DNA of 64,000 nt from Tabrizicola oligotrophica (GCF_011008935.1 NZ_JAAIVJ010000007.1:124001-188000), one strand, 5' to 3'. Positions 27,646 through 36,437 are shown, counted from the stretch's first letter. Numbers and translations: made by a program. The notes: a model not told the origin generated them from the letters alone.

Positions 27646-28026
27646 ATGGGTCAGGAAAAGAATCCGCGCCGCGTGGCGGACAACGAAGCGCAGGCTATTG
27701 CCCGCATGCTTCGCACCTCGCCGCAGAAACTGAACCTTGTCGCCGGTCTGATCCGCGGCAAGAAGGTGGAAAAGGCGCTTGCCGATCTGACCTTCTCCAA
27801 GCGCCGCATCGCCGGTGACGTGAAGAAGTGCCTGCAGTCGGCCATTGCCAATGCGGAAAACAACCACAATCTCGACGTTGACAGCCTTGTCGTCGCCGAA
27901 GCCTGGGTCGGCAAGAACCTGGTCATGAAGCGCGGTCGCCCGCGTGCGCGTGGCCGTTTCGGCAAGATCATGAAACCGTTCAGCGAGATCACCATCAAGG
28001 TGCGTCAAGTCGGGGAGTCTGCATAA
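27646..28026 (+). CDS. rplV: 50S ribosomal protein L22
   Basis: 126 residues; its long beta hairpin lines the exit tunnel. It shows [20 protein letters not shown] at the start and the hairpin [16 protein letters not shown] (about 88-103) involved in macrolide sensitivity, which appears intact. The last base of its TAA is the first base of the rpsC ATG. Confidence 0.98.
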   Translation: MGQEKNPRRVADNEAQAIARMLRTSPQKLNLVAGLIRGKKVEKALADLTFSKRRIAGDVKKCLQSAIANAENNHNLDVDSLVVAEAWVGKNLVMKRGRPRARGRFGKIMKPFSEITIKVRQVGESA

Positions 28027-28742
28027 TGGGTCAGAAGGTTAACCCCATCGGGATGCGCCTCCAGGTCAACCGCACCTGGGACAGCCGTTGGTTCGCCGAG
28101 TCGAAGGACTATGGCAACCTGCTGCTGGAAGACCTCAAGATGCGCGACTTCGTGCATGAAGAGTGCAAGGCTGCTGGCGTCTCGCGCGTCATCATCGAAC
28201 GTCCGCACAAGAAGTGCCGTGTGACCATTCACACCGCGCGTCCGGGCGTCATCATCGGCAAGAAAGGCGCGGACATCGAGACGCTTCGCAAGAAGCTCGC
28301 CGTGTTCACCAAGTCGGAACTGCACCTGAACATCGTCGAAGTGCGCAAGCCGGAACTGGACGCCCAACTCGTCGCCGAGTCGATCGCCCAGCAGATGGAG
28401 CGTCGCGTGTCCTTCCGTCGCGCCATGAAGCGTGGCGTGCAGAACGCCATGCGCATGGGCGCCCTGGGTATCCGGGTGAACGTTTCGGGCCGTCTTGGCG
28501 GCGCGGAAATCGCCCGCACCGAGTGGTATCGCGAAGGCCGTGTGCCGCTGCACACCCTGCGCGCCGACATCGACTATGCGCTGTCCGAAGCCATGACGCC
28601 CTATGGCATCATCGGCGTGAAGGTCTGGATCTTCAAAGGCGAAATCCTTGAGCACGATCCGCAGGCCCATGACCGTCGCCTCGCCGAAGCTGCCGATGGC
28701 CCCGCTCCGCGTGGCCCGCGCCGCGACCGCGAACGCGCGTAA
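28026..28742 (+). CDS. rpsC: 30S ribosomal protein S3
   Basis: 238 residues; part of the mRNA entry helicase. The KH domain has the [14 protein letters not shown]-type GxxG loop (about 78-92). The C-terminal domain carries [20 protein letters not shown] and [20 protein letters not shown]. The end is rich in Arg and Pro. It overlaps rplV by one base and is 12 bases before rplP. Confidence 0.98.
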   Translation: MGQKVNPIGMRLQVNRTWDSRWFAESKDYGNLLLEDLKMRDFVHEECKAAGVSRVIIERPHKKCRVTIHTARPGVIIGKKGADIETLRKKLAVFTKSELHLNIVEVRKPELDAQLVAESIAQQMERRVSFRRAMKRGVQNAMRMGALGIRVNVSGRLGGAEIARTEWYREGRVPLHTLRADIDYALSEAMTPYGIIGVKVWIFKGEILEHDPQAHDRRLAEAADGPAPRGPRRDRERA

Positions 28743-28754
28743 GGAGGTAAAGTT

Positions 28755-29168
28755 ATGCTGCAACCGAAGCGTACAAAATTCCGCAAGGCCTTCAAGGGCC
28801 GGATCCATGGCGAAGCCAAGGGCGGTTTCCTCCTGAACTTCGGCTCCTTCGCCCTGAAGGCGACCGAGCCGGAGCGTGTGTCGGCCCGTCAGATCGAAGC
28901 GGCCCGCCGCGCGATCACCCGCCACATGAAGCGTCAGGGCCGGGTCTGGATCCGCGTGTTCCCGGATCTGCCGGTCTCGGCCAAGCCCATCGAAGTTCGT
29001 ATGGGTAAGGGCAAGGGTTCGACCGACCGTTGGGTCTGCAAGGTGAAGCCGGGCCGCGTCATGTTCGAAGTGGACGGCGTTGCCGAAACCATCGCGCGTG
29101 AGGCCCTGCGTCTGGGCGCGATGAAACTGCCGGTCACCACCCGCATCGTGGCCAAGGAAGACTGGTAA
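28755..29168 (+). CDS. rplP: 50S ribosomal protein L16
   Basis: 137 residues; organises the A-site tRNA elbow region of the 50S. It begins [16 protein letters not shown] and contains [20 protein letters not shown] and [20 protein letters not shown], with the conserved Arg of the hydroxylated loop. In most bacteria rpmC follows at once. Here two hairpins and about 1.9 kb of other genes intervene. Confidence 0.98.
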   Translation: MLQPKRTKFRKAFKGRIHGEAKGGFLLNFGSFALKATEPERVSARQIEAARRAITRHMKRQGRVWIRVFPDLPVSAKPIEVRMGKGKGSTDRWVCKVKPGRVMFEVDGVAETIAREALRLGAMKLPVTTRIVAKEDW

Positions 29169-29190
29169 GGTTTTGCCCTCGGGCAAAACC
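29169..29190 (+). terminator. Hairpin directly after rplP
   Basis: GGTTTTGCCC, TC, GGGCAAAACC: a 10-bp perfect inverted repeat starting immediately after the stop codon. No T-tract; it could protect the 3' end or begin termination together with the next hairpin. Confidence 0.5.
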
Positions 29191-29247
29191 GGTGCGGTGT
29201 AGCGAATTTCACCGAAGTTCGCGGGCCGTCACCCGGTTCAAGTTACG

Positions 29248-29277
29248 AAAGGCCCCCCGGCAACGGCGGGGCCTTTT
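29248..29277 (+). terminator. Rho-independent terminator ending the S10 block
   Basis: AAAGGCCCC (29248-29256) pairs with GGGGCCTTT (29268-29276), then T. It marks the end of the rpsJ-rplP unit. Confidence 0.8.
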
Positions 29278-29290
29278 GCTTTGCCGTCCG

Positions 29291-29327
29291 CCCCCACCCC
29301 CAGCCCCTCCCCACGGAGGGGGAGGGG
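29291..29327. repeat. 37-nt C/G dispersed repeat, copy 1
   Basis: Contains CCCCTCCCC, ACGGA and GGGGGAGGGG, so it can fold on itself. It matches 41806-41842 at 36 of 37 bases, both copies lying in gaps of the ribosomal cluster. Confidence 0.7.
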
Positions 29328-29414
29328 AGGCGCCAGGCTTGCGCGCTTTGCCATCTTGCGCCATGCCCCGCCTTGTGGAAGGACGAAGCCAAACGATCCT
29401 TGCAGGAGCCCCGC

Positions 29415-30038
29415 ATGTCCACCACCACGAACCTGTTCGTCACCCGCCTTTATCGCGCCAAGCTGAATGACCTGGCCAAGAAGAAGGTGAACTACGAGGA
29501 ACTGCGCGACACCTGCATCGCTATCGCCGAGGATGACGAGGCCGGCCAGGAATGGTGCGAACGCGAGGGCTATCCGGGCTATACCTCCTATGCCTCGCTC
29601 GACGACCTGCCCTGGCGCGCGCCGATCTTTGCCGATCTGGAGAAGGCGCTGGACAAACATGTTGCGGCCTTCTGCGACGAGCTGGGCTTCGACCTGCAAG
29701 GCAAGAAGCTGAAATGCAACGCCTTCTGGATCAACATCCTGCCCGAAGGCGGCACCCATTCCAGCCACATCCACCCCCATTCGGTGATCTCGGGCACGAC
29801 CTATGTGCAGATGCCGGAAGGGACCAGCGCGCTGAAGCTGGAAGACCCGCGGCTGGCGATGATGATGATGTCGCCGCTTCGCCGCAAGGACGCCGCGCAG
29901 GAGCTGCAGCCCTTTGTCTATGTGAAGCCCGAGGTCGGCGAGATGCTGCTGTGGGAAAGCTGGCTGCGGCATGAGGTGCCGATGAACATGAGCGAAGAAG
30001 AGCGGATTTCGGTGAGTTTCAACTATAACTGGGCGTGA
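29415..30038 (+). CDS. TIGR02466-family protein, putative 2OG-Fe(II) oxygenase
   Basis: 207 residues. The C-terminal half resembles the double-stranded beta-helix of Fe(II)/2-oxoglutarate enzymes. HSHIHPHS-like histidines occur in SSHIHPHSVISGTTYVQMP (about 116-134), a distal His in WESWLRHEVPMN, and an Arg in ERISVSFNYNW that could bind 2-oxoglutarate. This fits the TIGR02466 group, whose substrates are unknown. The ATG at 29415 (MSTTTNLFVTRLY) follows GGAG; an upstream start is in frame but less likely. It interrupts the rplP-rpmC junction. Confidence 0.75.
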   Translation: MSTTTNLFVTRLYRAKLNDLAKKKVNYEELRDTCIAIAEDDEAGQEWCEREGYPGYTSYASLDDLPWRAPIFADLEKALDKHVAAFCDELGFDLQGKKLKCNAFWINILPEGGTHSSHIHPHSVISGTTYVQMPEGTSALKLEDPRLAMMMMSPLRRKDAAQELQPFVYVKPEVGEMLLWESWLRHEVPMNMSEEERISVSFNYNWA

Positions 30039-30064
30039 CATTGAAAAAGTATAGATTCTATACT
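30035..30064 (+). promoter_or_regulatory. brnTA promoter with a perfect 15-bp operator palindrome
   Basis: GTATAGA-T-TCTATAC (30049-30063) is a perfect dyad overlapping a TATACT -10 box (30059-30064), with GTGACA (30035-30040) 18 bases upstream as a possible -35. It sits 11 bases before the brnT ATG. BrnA-type antitoxins are known to repress their own promoter, so this is the likely operator. Confidence 0.65.
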
Positions 30065-30074
30065 ACATTGCCCC

Positions 30075-30338
30075 ATGGAGTTTGAGTTTGACCCGGCGAA
30101 GAGTGCCAGCAACAAAGAAAAGCACGGCATCGACTTTGTCGAAGCGCAGGCGCTGTGGCTGGATGGCGGGCTGGTAGTTGCCCCGATCGTATCAGAGGGA
30201 GAGCCACGCTTTCTGCTGATCGGTCGGATCGAGGGCAAGCACTGGTCGGCGGTTTGCACCCGTCGCGGGGAAGCGGTGCGGATCATTTCGGTCAGGCGGG
30301 CTCGGAAAACGGAGGTGATATTTTATGAAGGCGCGTGA
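30075..30338 (+). CDS. brnT: BrnT-family toxin (type II toxin-antitoxin)
   Basis: 87 residues. Matches the BrnT pattern: FDPAKSASNKEKHGIDFVEA (4-23) with the Lys/Asn/Lys-His-Gly signature, GEPRFLLIGRIEG in the middle, and the C-terminal RIISVRRARKTEV helix-strand. BrnT is a RelE-like ribonuclease fold; the Brucella protein blocks translation when free. Its gene overlaps brnA by 14 bases. The upstream AT-rich operator is compositionally unlike the surrounding GC-rich DNA, suggesting the module was acquired. Confidence 0.9.
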   Translation: MEFEFDPAKSASNKEKHGIDFVEAQALWLDGGLVVAPIVSEGEPRFLLIGRIEGKHWSAVCTRRGEAVRIISVRRARKTEVIFYEGA

Positions 30339-30558
30339 AACCATTACAGCCGAACAGTTGGACGAAATGTTCGACAACGGCGAAGACATCAGCGCTTATG
30401 TCGACTGGTCCAAGGCCCGCCGCCCGAACGAGGAGCTGCGCCGGGTGAACGTGGATTTCCCGGCTTGGGTCGTCGAAGGGCTGGACCGTGAGGCGCGGCA
30501 TCTGGGCGTGACGCGGCAATCGCTGGTGAAGATGTGGATTGCAGAGCGGTTGCGGTAA
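30325..30558 (+). CDS. brnA: BrnA-family antitoxin
   Basis: 77 residues. The amino-terminal part (about 1-40) is polar and should wrap the toxin. The C-terminal part RVNVDFPAWVVEGLDREARH plus LGVTRQSLVKMWIAERL is the ribbon-helix-helix-like DNA-binding segment of BrnA. In known systems two BrnA and two BrnT form a complex that both neutralises the toxin and represses transcription. It starts inside brnT, so translation is probably coupled, giving the usual toxin-then-antitoxin order of brnTA. Confidence 0.9.
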   Translation: MKARETITAEQLDEMFDNGEDISAYVDWSKARRPNEELRRVNVDFPAWVVEGLDREARHLGVTRQSLVKMWIAERLR

Positions 30559-30643
30559 GGCGCGACGACGGGCTTGGTCTCGACGAGCTTCAAGTACAAC
30601 TGAGCTTGAAATATGGGGGCGCAATGATTGCGCGACTTACGAG

Positions 30644-30937
30644 CTAGCCGCTGATGGGCATCAGGATCAGATAGGCCGCCAGTATAAGGAGCGCGGCGAA
30701 CGCCGCCAAGATGGCCAACCGCACGAGCCTGCCGGTTCTGCTGCGCCACGAGAGATGTATGACGCGCGGGCGGACCAATAAAGGCCGTTCTATCAAACGC
30801 TCTTCGTCAATGCTGCGAAGCCGGTGCTTGGAAATGGGTATCGGTTTCTTCACGACGAGGCACTTCTTCTCGGGTCGGGCAGGTGCCGTATCTTGCCATC
30901 GTTGCATAACCCGCGCCTGAGTGAAACATCCAGTCAC
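30644..30937 (-). CDS. Possible small protein with one C-terminal membrane helix
   Basis: 97 codons. Most of the reading is basic and polar, but the last 27 residues contain a convincing hydrophobic helix, RLAILAAFAALLILAAYLIL, at the very end, which would give a tail-anchored topology. An AAGGGGGA sequence lies about 11 bases before the ATG. There is no family I recognise, and it faces away from the surrounding genes. It may be a chance ORF in GC-rich DNA; the hydrophobic tail is the only positive sign. Confidence 0.3.
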   Translation of the reverse strand: MTGCFTQARVMQRWQDTAPARPEKKCLVVKKPIPISKHRLRSIDEERLIERPLLVRPRVIHLSWRSRTGRLVRLAILAAFAALLILAAYLILMPISG

Positions 30938-30944
30938 TTCCCCC

Positions 30945-30973
30945 TTGCCATCCCACCCCCTCCCCCCTATACG
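30945..30973 (+). promoter_or_regulatory. Candidate promoter of the spc block (rpmC onward)
   Basis: TTGCCA (30945-30950), 17-base spacer, TATACG (30968-30973), about 110 bases before rpmC. The -10 hexamer is the same as in the rplO promoter candidate. Confidence 0.55.
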
Positions 30974-31083
30974 GCGCTATCCACGATTCCGGGTGACCGC
31001 GAATCGTTGGTTTGTCATTGATCCACCGGACCCAAGGTTACCCGTGACGGGGCCTTCTGGTGATTGAGAAAAGGAAGAGGCGC

Positions 31084-31284
31084 ATGAACGCCAAAGAACT
31101 GCACGGGAAAACCCCCGAAGCGCTGCGCGAGAACCTCGTGGCGCTGAAGAAGGAAGCCTTCAACCTGCGCTTCCAGGCCGCCACCAACCAGCTGGAAAAC
31201 ACCGCCCGCATGCGCGCTGTCCGTCGTGACGTCGCCCGCATCAAGACCGTGCTCGTCCAAAAAGCTGCTGAAGCCGCGAAGTAA
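31084..31284 (+). CDS. rpmC: 50S ribosomal protein L29
   Basis: 66 residues, two helices near the tunnel exit beside L23. It begins [20 protein letters not shown] and has the family core [34 protein letters not shown] (long segment broken in two helices). The ATG at 31084 follows GGAAGAGG. It is displaced from rplP and now heads its own transcription unit with rpsQ. Confidence 0.97.
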   Translation: MNAKELHGKTPEALRENLVALKKEAFNLRFQAATNQLENTARMRAVRRDVARIKTVLVQKAAEAAK

Positions 31285-31295
31285 GGGGAAAGCCA

Positions 31296-31529
31296 ATGCC
31301 GAAACGTATCCTGCAAGGTGTTGTCACCTCGGACAAGAACGAACAGACCATCACCGTTCTCGTCGAGCGCCGCTTCAAGCACCCGCTGCTGCAAAAGACC
31401 GTTCGTAAGTCGAAGAAATATCGCGCTCACGATGCGGAGAACAAGTTCAAGGTCGGTGACACCGTTCGCATTGAAGAGTGCGCGCCGATTTCGAAAACCA
31501 AACGTTGGACAGTCGTCGTCGAGGCCTGA
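31296..31529 (+). CDS. rpsQ: 30S ribosomal protein S17
   Basis: 77-residue OB-fold protein, primary binder of the 16S 5' domain. [38 protein letters not shown] and [18 protein letters not shown] are all in place. It is 11 bases after rpmC, with a GGGG-rich Shine-Dalgarno, followed by a 78-base gap before rplN. Confidence 0.98.
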   Translation: MPKRILQGVVTSDKNEQTITVLVERRFKHPLLQKTVRKSKKYRAHDAENKFKVGDTVRIEECAPISKTKRWTVVVEA

Positions 31530-31607
31530 GGCCGAAGCGACGGTTGTCTTCCGCTAATCGAAACCCTGGGGCCAGGCTAACGGTCCCCAAAGGTCGGGAG
31601 AAACCAA

Positions 31608-31976
31608 ATGATCCAGATGCAAACGAATCTGGATGTAGCTGACAACTCCGGCGCACGCCGGGTGCAGTGCATCAAGGTTCTGGGCGGTTCGCACCGCCGT
31701 TATGCTTCGGTCGGTGACATCATCGTTGTTTCGGTGAAGGAAGCCATTCCGAAGGGCCGCGTGAAGAAAGGCGACGTCCGCAAGGCCGTGGTCGTTCGCA
31801 CCGCCAAGGAAGTCCGCCGTGAAGACGGCACCACCATCCGCTTTGACCGCAACGCCGCCGTCATCCTGAACAACCAGGGCGAACCGGTCGGCACCCGTAT
31901 CTTCGGGCCGGTCGTGCGCGAGCTGCGTGCCAAGAACTTCATGAAGATCATCTCGCTTGCGCCGGAGGTGCTGTAA
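31608..31976 (+). CDS. rplN: 50S ribosomal protein L14
   Basis: 122 residues; forms bridge B8 with 16S rRNA and binds the silencing factor RsfS. Conserved start [20 protein letters not shown], signature [20 protein letters not shown] and the end [19 protein letters not shown]. Its last stop base overlaps the rplX ATG by one base. Confidence 0.98.
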   Translation: MIQMQTNLDVADNSGARRVQCIKVLGGSHRRYASVGDIIVVSVKEAIPKGRVKKGDVRKAVVVRTAKEVRREDGTTIRFDRNAAVILNNQGEPVGTRIFGPVVRELRAKNFMKIISLAPEVL

Positions 31977-32281
31977 TGGCTGCGAAACTCCGTAAGGGCG
32001 ACAAGGTCGTCGTGCTCACCGGCAAGGACAAGGGCAAGCAGGGGGAAATCTCCTCGGTTTCGCCGTCCGCCAACAAGGCCGTGGTCGAGGGCGTGAGCGT
32101 CGCGATCCGTCACACCAAGCAGTCCCAAGCCTCGCAGGGTGGCCGTCTGGCGAAAGCCATGCCGATCGACCTGTCGAACCTGGCGCTGATGGACAAGAAC
32201 GGCAAGGCCACCCGCGTCGGCTTCCGCATGGAAGACGGCAAGAAGGTGCGTTTCGCCAAGACCACCGGGGAGGCCATCTGA
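31976..32281 (+). CDS. rplX: 50S ribosomal protein L24
   Basis: 101 residues; assembly initiator for the 50S subunit. The KOW motif near the start includes [20 protein letters not shown]. The later part, [20 protein letters not shown] then RVGF, is typical. Translationally coupled by one-base overlaps with both rplN and rplE. Confidence 0.98.
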   Translation: MAAKLRKGDKVVVLTGKDKGKQGEISSVSPSANKAVVEGVSVAIRHTKQSQASQGGRLAKAMPIDLSNLALMDKNGKATRVGFRMEDGKKVRFAKTTGEAI

Positions 32282-32841
32282 TGCTGGACCAAGCCAAATA
32301 CACCCCGCGCGCCAAGGCCGACTACCAGTCGCGCATCCGCGCCGCGCTGAAGGCCGAATTCGGCTACAAGAACGACATGCAGATCCCGCGTCTGGACAAG
32401 ATCGTCCTGAACATGGGCGTCGGCGAAGCCGTGAAGGACACGAAGAAGGTCAAGACCGCCGCTGAGGAACTCACGGCGATTGCAGGCCAGAAGGCTGTCA
32501 TCACCCATGCGAAAAACTCGATCGCAGGCTTCCGTGTGCGTGAGAAGATGCCGCTGGGCTGCAAGGTCACGCTGCGCGGCGACCGGATGTATGAATTCCT
32601 TGACCGCCTGATCACGGTTGCCCTTCCCCGCGTCCGCGACTTCCGCGGCGTGAAAGGCACCTCCTTCGACGGCCGCGGCAACTATGCCATGGGCCTGAAA
32701 GAGCAAATCGTGTTCCCGGAGATCAACTTCGACAAGGTCGACGAGATCCTCGGCATGGACATCATCATCTGCACCACCGCGAAAACCGACGCGGAAGCCA
32801 AGGCGCTGTTGAAGCAATTCAACATGCCCTTCACGTCGTAA
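32281..32841 (+). CDS. rplE: 50S ribosomal protein L5
   Basis: 186 residues; binds 5S rRNA and the P-site tRNA elbow. Conserved [36 protein letters not shown] and [18 protein letters not shown] segments are complete. It overlaps rplX by one base and precedes rpsN by 18 bases. Confidence 0.98.
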   Translation: MLDQAKYTPRAKADYQSRIRAALKAEFGYKNDMQIPRLDKIVLNMGVGEAVKDTKKVKTAAEELTAIAGQKAVITHAKNSIAGFRVREKMPLGCKVTLRGDRMYEFLDRLITVALPRVRDFRGVKGTSFDGRGNYAMGLKEQIVFPEINFDKVDEILGMDIIICTTAKTDAEAKALLKQFNMPFTS

Positions 32842-32859
32842 GCGCGAGGAACCGATACA

Positions 32860-33165
32860 ATGGCAAAGAAATCCATGGTGAACCGCGAAGTGAAGCGGGC
32901 CGCTCTTGTGAAGCAGCATGCTTCCAAGCGCGCCGCGCTGAAAGCGGTGATCAACGACCAGTCGAAGCCGGTCGAGGAGCGTTTCAAGGCGACCCTCAAG
33001 CTGGCCCAGATGCCCCGCAACTCGTCGGCAACGCGCGTGCACAACCGCTGCCAGCTGACGGGCCGTCCGCATGCGTTCTATCGCAAGCTCAAACTCAGCC
33101 GCATCATGCTGCGCGAACTGGCCTCGTTCGGTCAGATCCCCGGCATGGTCAAATCCAGCTGGTAA
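32860..33165 (+). CDS. rpsN: 30S ribosomal protein S14 (zinc-free type)
   Basis: 101 residues, the long form. The zinc-ribbon cysteines of the short type are absent; the region reads [20 protein letters not shown] with a single Cys. It starts [20 protein letters not shown] and ends [18 protein letters not shown], standard for this paralogue. It lies between rplE and rpsH, 12 bases before the latter. Confidence 0.98.
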   Translation: MAKKSMVNREVKRAALVKQHASKRAALKAVINDQSKPVEERFKATLKLAQMPRNSSATRVHNRCQLTGRPHAFYRKLKLSRIMLRELASFGQIPGMVKSSW

Positions 33166-33177
33166 GGAGGTCGCACA

Positions 33178-33576
33178 ATGTCGATGAACGATCCGCTCGG
33201 CGATATGCTGACCCGTATCCGCAACAGCCAGATGCGCGGCAAGTCCACTGTGATGACCCCCGCTTCGACCCTGCGCGCCCGTGTTCTGGACGTGCTGCTG
33301 TCGGAAGGCTACATCCGCGGCTATGAAAAGAAGGCCACGGCCAATGGCCAGGGCGAGTTTGAAATCAGCCTCAAGTACTACGAAGGCACCCCGGTGATCC
33401 GCGAAGTCAAGCGCGTGTCGAAGCCGGGCCGCCGGGTGTACATGGGCGTCAAGGATATTCCCTCGGTCCGCAACGGCCTGGGTATTTCCATCGTCTCCAC
33501 GCCGAAAGGCGTCATGTCGGATGCGAATGCACGGGCGGCCAATGTTGGCGGCGAAGTGCTTTGCACCGTGTTCTAA
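33178..33576 (+). CDS. rpsH: 30S ribosomal protein S8
   Basis: 132 residues; central 16S binder that represses the spc operon in E. coli by binding the rplE region. Conserved [40 protein letters not shown] and [20 protein letters not shown] segments are present. A strong AAGGAGG precedes the ATG. Confidence 0.98.
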   Translation: MSMNDPLGDMLTRIRNSQMRGKSTVMTPASTLRARVLDVLLSEGYIRGYEKKATANGQGEFEISLKYYEGTPVIREVKRVSKPGRRVYMGVKDIPSVRNGLGISIVSTPKGVMSDANARAANVGGEVLCTVF

Positions 33577-33586
33577 GGAGGGTTCC

Positions 33587-34120
33587 ATGTCTCGTATCGG
33601 CAAGAAACCCGTCGCCCTTGTCAAAGGCGTCTCGGCCACGATCTCCGGCCAGACCGTCGAAGTCAAAGGCCCCAAGGGCACCCGCAGCTTCACCGCTGGC
33701 GACAACGTGACGCTGACCCTGGAAAACGACGCGATCAAGGTGACGCCGCGCGGCACCTCGAAGATCGCCCGTCAACAGTGGGGCATGTCGCGTTCGATGA
33801 TCGAAAATCTGGTCATCGGCGTCAGCACCGGCTTCAAGAAGGAAATGGAAATTCAGGGTGTGGGTTATCGCGCTGCGATGGCTGGCAATGTCCTGAAACT
33901 GTCGCTGGGCTACAGCCACGAAGTGAACTTCGAGGTTCCCGCCGGCATCACCGTGACGTCTCCGAAGCAGACCGAAATCGTTGTGGAAGGCATTGACCAA
34001 CAGCAGGTTGGCCAAGTCGCTGCGAACATCCGCGAATGGCGCAAGCCCGAGCCCTACAAGGGCAAGGGCATCCGCTACAAGGGTGAGTTCGTGTTCCGCA
34101 AGGAAGGCAAGAAGAAGTAA
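33587..34120 (+). CDS. rplF: 50S ribosomal protein L6
   Basis: 177 residues with two related domains near the factor-binding site. It starts [20 protein letters not shown] and carries the C-terminal signature [20 protein letters not shown]. The ATG at 33587 follows AAGGAGGG; the frame is open back into rpsH, but the family starts here. Confidence 0.98.
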   Translation: MSRIGKKPVALVKGVSATISGQTVEVKGPKGTRSFTAGDNVTLTLENDAIKVTPRGTSKIARQQWGMSRSMIENLVIGVSTGFKKEMEIQGVGYRAAMAGNVLKLSLGYSHEVNFEVPAGITVTSPKQTEIVVEGIDQQQVGQVAANIREWRKPEPYKGKGIRYKGEFVFRKEGKKK

Positions 34121-34131
34121 GGACCGGGAAA

Positions 34132-34491
34132 ATGGCGAACACCAAGAGAGAGCTGTTCCTCAAGCGCCGCCTGCGCGTCCGGAACAAAATCAAGGCGATG
34201 GCCAATGGCCGTCTCCGCCTGTCCGTTCACCGCTCGTCGAAGAACATCAGCGTCCAGCTGATCGACGATGTGAAGGGCGTCACCGTTGCCGCGGCCTCGA
34301 CCCTCGAAAAGGATCTGGGCTTTGTCGGCAAGAACAATCTGGAAGCGGCTGCGAAGGTGGGTTCCACCATCGCCGAGCGCGCCAAGAAGGCCGGCGTCGA
34401 AGCATGCTACTTCGACCGCGGCGGTTTCCTCTTTCACGGCAAGATCAAGGCTTTGGCCGATGCTGCCCGTGAAGGCGGCCTGAAGTTCTGA
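34132..34491 (+). CDS. rplR: 50S ribosomal protein L18
   Basis: 119 residues; with L5 and L25 binds 5S rRNA. Basic start [20 protein letters not shown], core [18 protein letters not shown] and the end [20 protein letters not shown]. It is 11 bases after rplF and 11 before rpsE. Confidence 0.98.
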   Translation: MANTKRELFLKRRLRVRNKIKAMANGRLRLSVHRSSKNISVQLIDDVKGVTVAAASTLEKDLGFVGKNNLEAAAKVGSTIAERAKKAGVEACYFDRGGFLFHGKIKALADAAREGGLKF

Positions 34492-34502
34492 GGAGTTGAA
34501 AA

Positions 34503-35090
34503 ATGGCAGAACGTGAAAACCGTCGGGAAGACCGTGGCCAGCGCCGTGGTGATGACCGTCGCGAGAGCCGTGAAGAAGCTGCGCCCGAGTTCGCCGACCG
34601 TCTGGTCGCGATCAACCGCGTGTCGAAAACCGTGAAGGGCGGCAAGCGCTTTGGCTTTGCGGCACTCGTCGTTGTCGGCGACCAGAAAGGTCGCGTCGGC
34701 TTCGGCAAGGGCAAGGCCAAGGAAGTGCCGGAAGCGATCCGCAAGGCAACGGAACAGGCCAAGCGCCAGATGATCCGCGTGCCCTTGAAGGACGCCCGCA
34801 CCCTGCACCACGACATGGAAGGCCGTCATGGCGCCGGTAAAGTCGTGATGCGCTCGGCTGTGGCCGGTACCGGCATCATCGCCGGCGGCCCGATGCGCGC
34901 CGTCTTCGAAATGCTGGGTCTGCAGGACGTTGTTGCGAAGTCGATCGGCTCGCAGAACCCCTACAACATGATCCGCGCCACCATCGACGGTCTGAAAGCC
35001 GAGACCTCGCCCCGTCAGGTTGCGGCCCGCCGCAACAAGAAGGTGGCCGAGATCCTGAACAAGCCCGCCGCTGAAACCGTGGAGGCCTGA
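34503..35090 (+). CDS. rpsE: 30S ribosomal protein S5
   Basis: 195 residues with a charged amino-terminal extension (about 1-28, rich in Arg/Glu). The dsRBD-like domain includes [20 protein letters not shown], where mutations give spectinomycin resistance; the residues look wild type. The C-terminal domain has [20 protein letters not shown]. It contributes to the mRNA entry site together with S3 and S4. Confidence 0.98.
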   Translation: MAERENRREDRGQRRGDDRRESREEAAPEFADRLVAINRVSKTVKGGKRFGFAALVVVGDQKGRVGFGKGKAKEVPEAIRKATEQAKRQMIRVPLKDARTLHHDMEGRHGAGKVVMRSAVAGTGIIAGGPMRAVFEMLGLQDVVAKSIGSQNPYNMIRATIDGLKAETSPRQVAARRNKKVAEILNKPAAETVEA

Positions 35091-35092
35091 AC

Positions 35093-35287
35093 ATGACCGC
35101 GAAGAAAACCATCGTCGTCAAGCAGGTGGCCTCGGCCGCCCGCCGTCCGGCCGTGCAGACCGCGACCCTCAAGGGTCTTGGCCTGAACAAGATGAACCGC
35201 ACCCGTGAGCTGGAGGATACCCCTTCGGTGCGCGGCATGGTGAACAAGATCAGCCACCTCGTTCAGATCATCGAAGAACGTGGATAA
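35093..35287 (+). CDS. rpmD: 50S ribosomal protein L30
   Basis: 64 residues. [20 protein letters not shown] starts the single domain, and [20 protein letters not shown] with [14 protein letters not shown] completes it. It is 2 bases after rpsE. In most bacteria rplO follows directly; here a palindrome and a strong terminator end the unit. Confidence 0.97.
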   Translation: MTAKKTIVVKQVASAARRPAVQTATLKGLGLNKMNRTRELEDTPSVRGMVNKISHLVQIIEERG

Positions 35288-35293
35288 GAGTTC

Positions 35294-35312
35294 GGTGGGT
35301 CAATGACCCACC
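35294..35312 (+). repeat. Short intergenic palindrome (GTAGGGTGGG-type family)
   Basis: GGTGGGT, 5-base loop, ACCCACC, followed by CTGC. Located between rpmD and its terminator. Confidence 0.6.
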
Positions 35313-35322
35313 CTGCGGAAAG

Positions 35323-35350
35323 CGCCCCGGGGGAAACCCCGGGGCGTTTT
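35323..35350 (+). terminator. Rho-independent terminator ending the spc block
   Basis: CGCCCCGGGG (35323-35332), GAAA loop, CCCCGGGGCG (35337-35346), then TTTT. A perfect 10-bp stem. Confidence 0.9.
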
Positions 35351-35354
35351 CGTT

Positions 35355-35816
35355 TCACAGCACTGCCACCAGCGCGTAAAGCGCCATGCCCGCCACGATC
35401 AGCGAGCCGATGGTGTAGAACGTCGCCCGCACCTCATGCGACAGCGCCATGGCATAGGCCAGCGCATGTGCCACCCGCGCCGCGACAAAGCCGAACAGCA
35501 TCCCTTGGGCGAGCCAGAGCGGCGGCGCGACCGCGACGAACAACAGCCCCGCCACCCAGAACCCGGGGATGTTCTCCAGATCGTTGCGATGCATCCGGCG
35601 CGAGCGGTCGACATAATCGTTCAGCTCAAGCTGCGCCGGCGCGGGCGCGCGGTTGAGAGGGCCGGGGCGCAGATCCTCGGGGCTGGCATAGCCGGCCTTG
35701 GCCCGCATCATCCGGTAGACCGTCATCCAGCCCTGACCCATCAGCTTGAAGACCATCAGGGCTGCCGCGATCAGGTAGGTGACGAATACCGGGTTTCCGA
35801 CATGAAATTCGCCCAT
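35355..35816 (-). CDS. MAPEG-family membrane protein
   Basis: 153 residues with four hydrophobic helices, the fold of membrane-associated proteins in eicosanoid and glutathione metabolism. The second-loop signature RMHRNDLENIPGFWVAGLL (about 84-102) matches the prostaglandin-E-synthase-like branch, in which Arg/His/Asn/Glu bind glutathione. Bacterial members are mostly uncharacterised glutathione transferases or peroxidases. A Met ten codons upstream is possible; MGEFHVGNPV was preferred because it gives a compact family-like start. It lies in the gap between rpmD and rplO, next to another glutathione-linked family (GFA). Confidence 0.8.
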   Translation of the reverse strand: MGEFHVGNPVFVTYLIAAALMVFKLMGQGWMTVYRMMRAKAGYASPEDLRPGPLNRAPAPAQLELNDYVDRSRRMHRNDLENIPGFWVAGLLFVAVAPPLWLAQGMLFGFVAARVAHALAYAMALSHEVRATFYTIGSLIVAGMALYALVAVL

Positions 35817-35996
35817 CTGCGCCTCCGCTCGGGGTGGGGGCAGCATCCGGTGGCGCGGCGCCGGCTGTCAACGGAAAAGCCTCCGATCAAATCTTGCGCG
35901 ACGGGAAAGGATTTTTCCCATGCCGGGCGCAAGGGTGTTAGGCTCGGCCGCGACTCATCGCCAGCGCGATGGGGCAGAGATCAATGGGAGGATACC

Positions 35997-36437
35997 ATGG
36001 CAGCGAAATACGCGGGCGGCTGCGCCCATGTGCATGTGACCAGCAATGCCGAGCCGATCGACAACCACGAATGCCACTGCAACGTCTGCAAGTCGGTGAC
36101 GGGCCAGCACACCACGCATGTCGCGTTCTTCAACTATGGGGATCTGAACGTCGACCACCCCGAAAAGATCAATCGGGTGCCCTTCAACAAGGACAACCCG
36201 AATGGCCCGCTGGAAATCTGCGTCTGCGCCGATTGCGGGGCGGCACTGATGCTGGACGACAAGCAGAAGCGCATCCGCGTCGCGGTGCCGAACATCATGG
36301 GCTATGACGACGCCGCCTTCCCGAAGGCGAGCTATCATGCGTTCTGGGATGAGACCAAGGGCTATCCCTCGCCCACCGACGGCCGTCCGGTCTACGGCGG
36401 GCTGCAGCCGAGCTTTGTCTGGCCCAAGGGGGCGTGA
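35997..36437 (+). CDS. GFA-domain protein (glutathione-dependent formaldehyde-activating-like)
   Basis: 146 residues with the GFA/CENP-V zinc fold. Cysteines occur as GGC (residue 8-9), CHCNVC (about 27-32) and CVCADC (about 77-82), which bind the zinc ions. The namesake enzyme was proposed to catalyse S-hydroxymethylglutathione formation, a role since questioned, so the name should not be read as function. A GGGAGG Shine-Dalgarno precedes the ATG at 35997. It neighbours MAPEG on one side and EctC on the other. Confidence 0.8.
   Translation: MAAKYAGGCAHVHVTSNAEPIDNHECHCNVCKSVTGQHTTHVAFFNYGDLNVDHPEKINRVPFNKDNPNGPLEICVCADCGAALMLDDKQKRIRVAVPNIMGYDDAAFPKASYHAFWDETKGYPSPTDGRPVYGGLQPSFVWPKGA

Larger units (their letters stand above)
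30559..31083. other. Gap between brnA and rpmC
   Basis: 525 bases. The left two-thirds are compositionally plainer than the flanks and hold at most one weak minus-strand ORF (30644-30937). The right third contains a C-rich tract and the rpmC promoter candidate. I see no terminator directly after brnA. Confidence 0.5.

Noticed and set aside
30325-30338. Overlap of brnT and brnA as a programmed frameshift
   Set aside because: Both proteins are full length and family-like when read separately; a simple 14-base overlap with coupled translation explains it.
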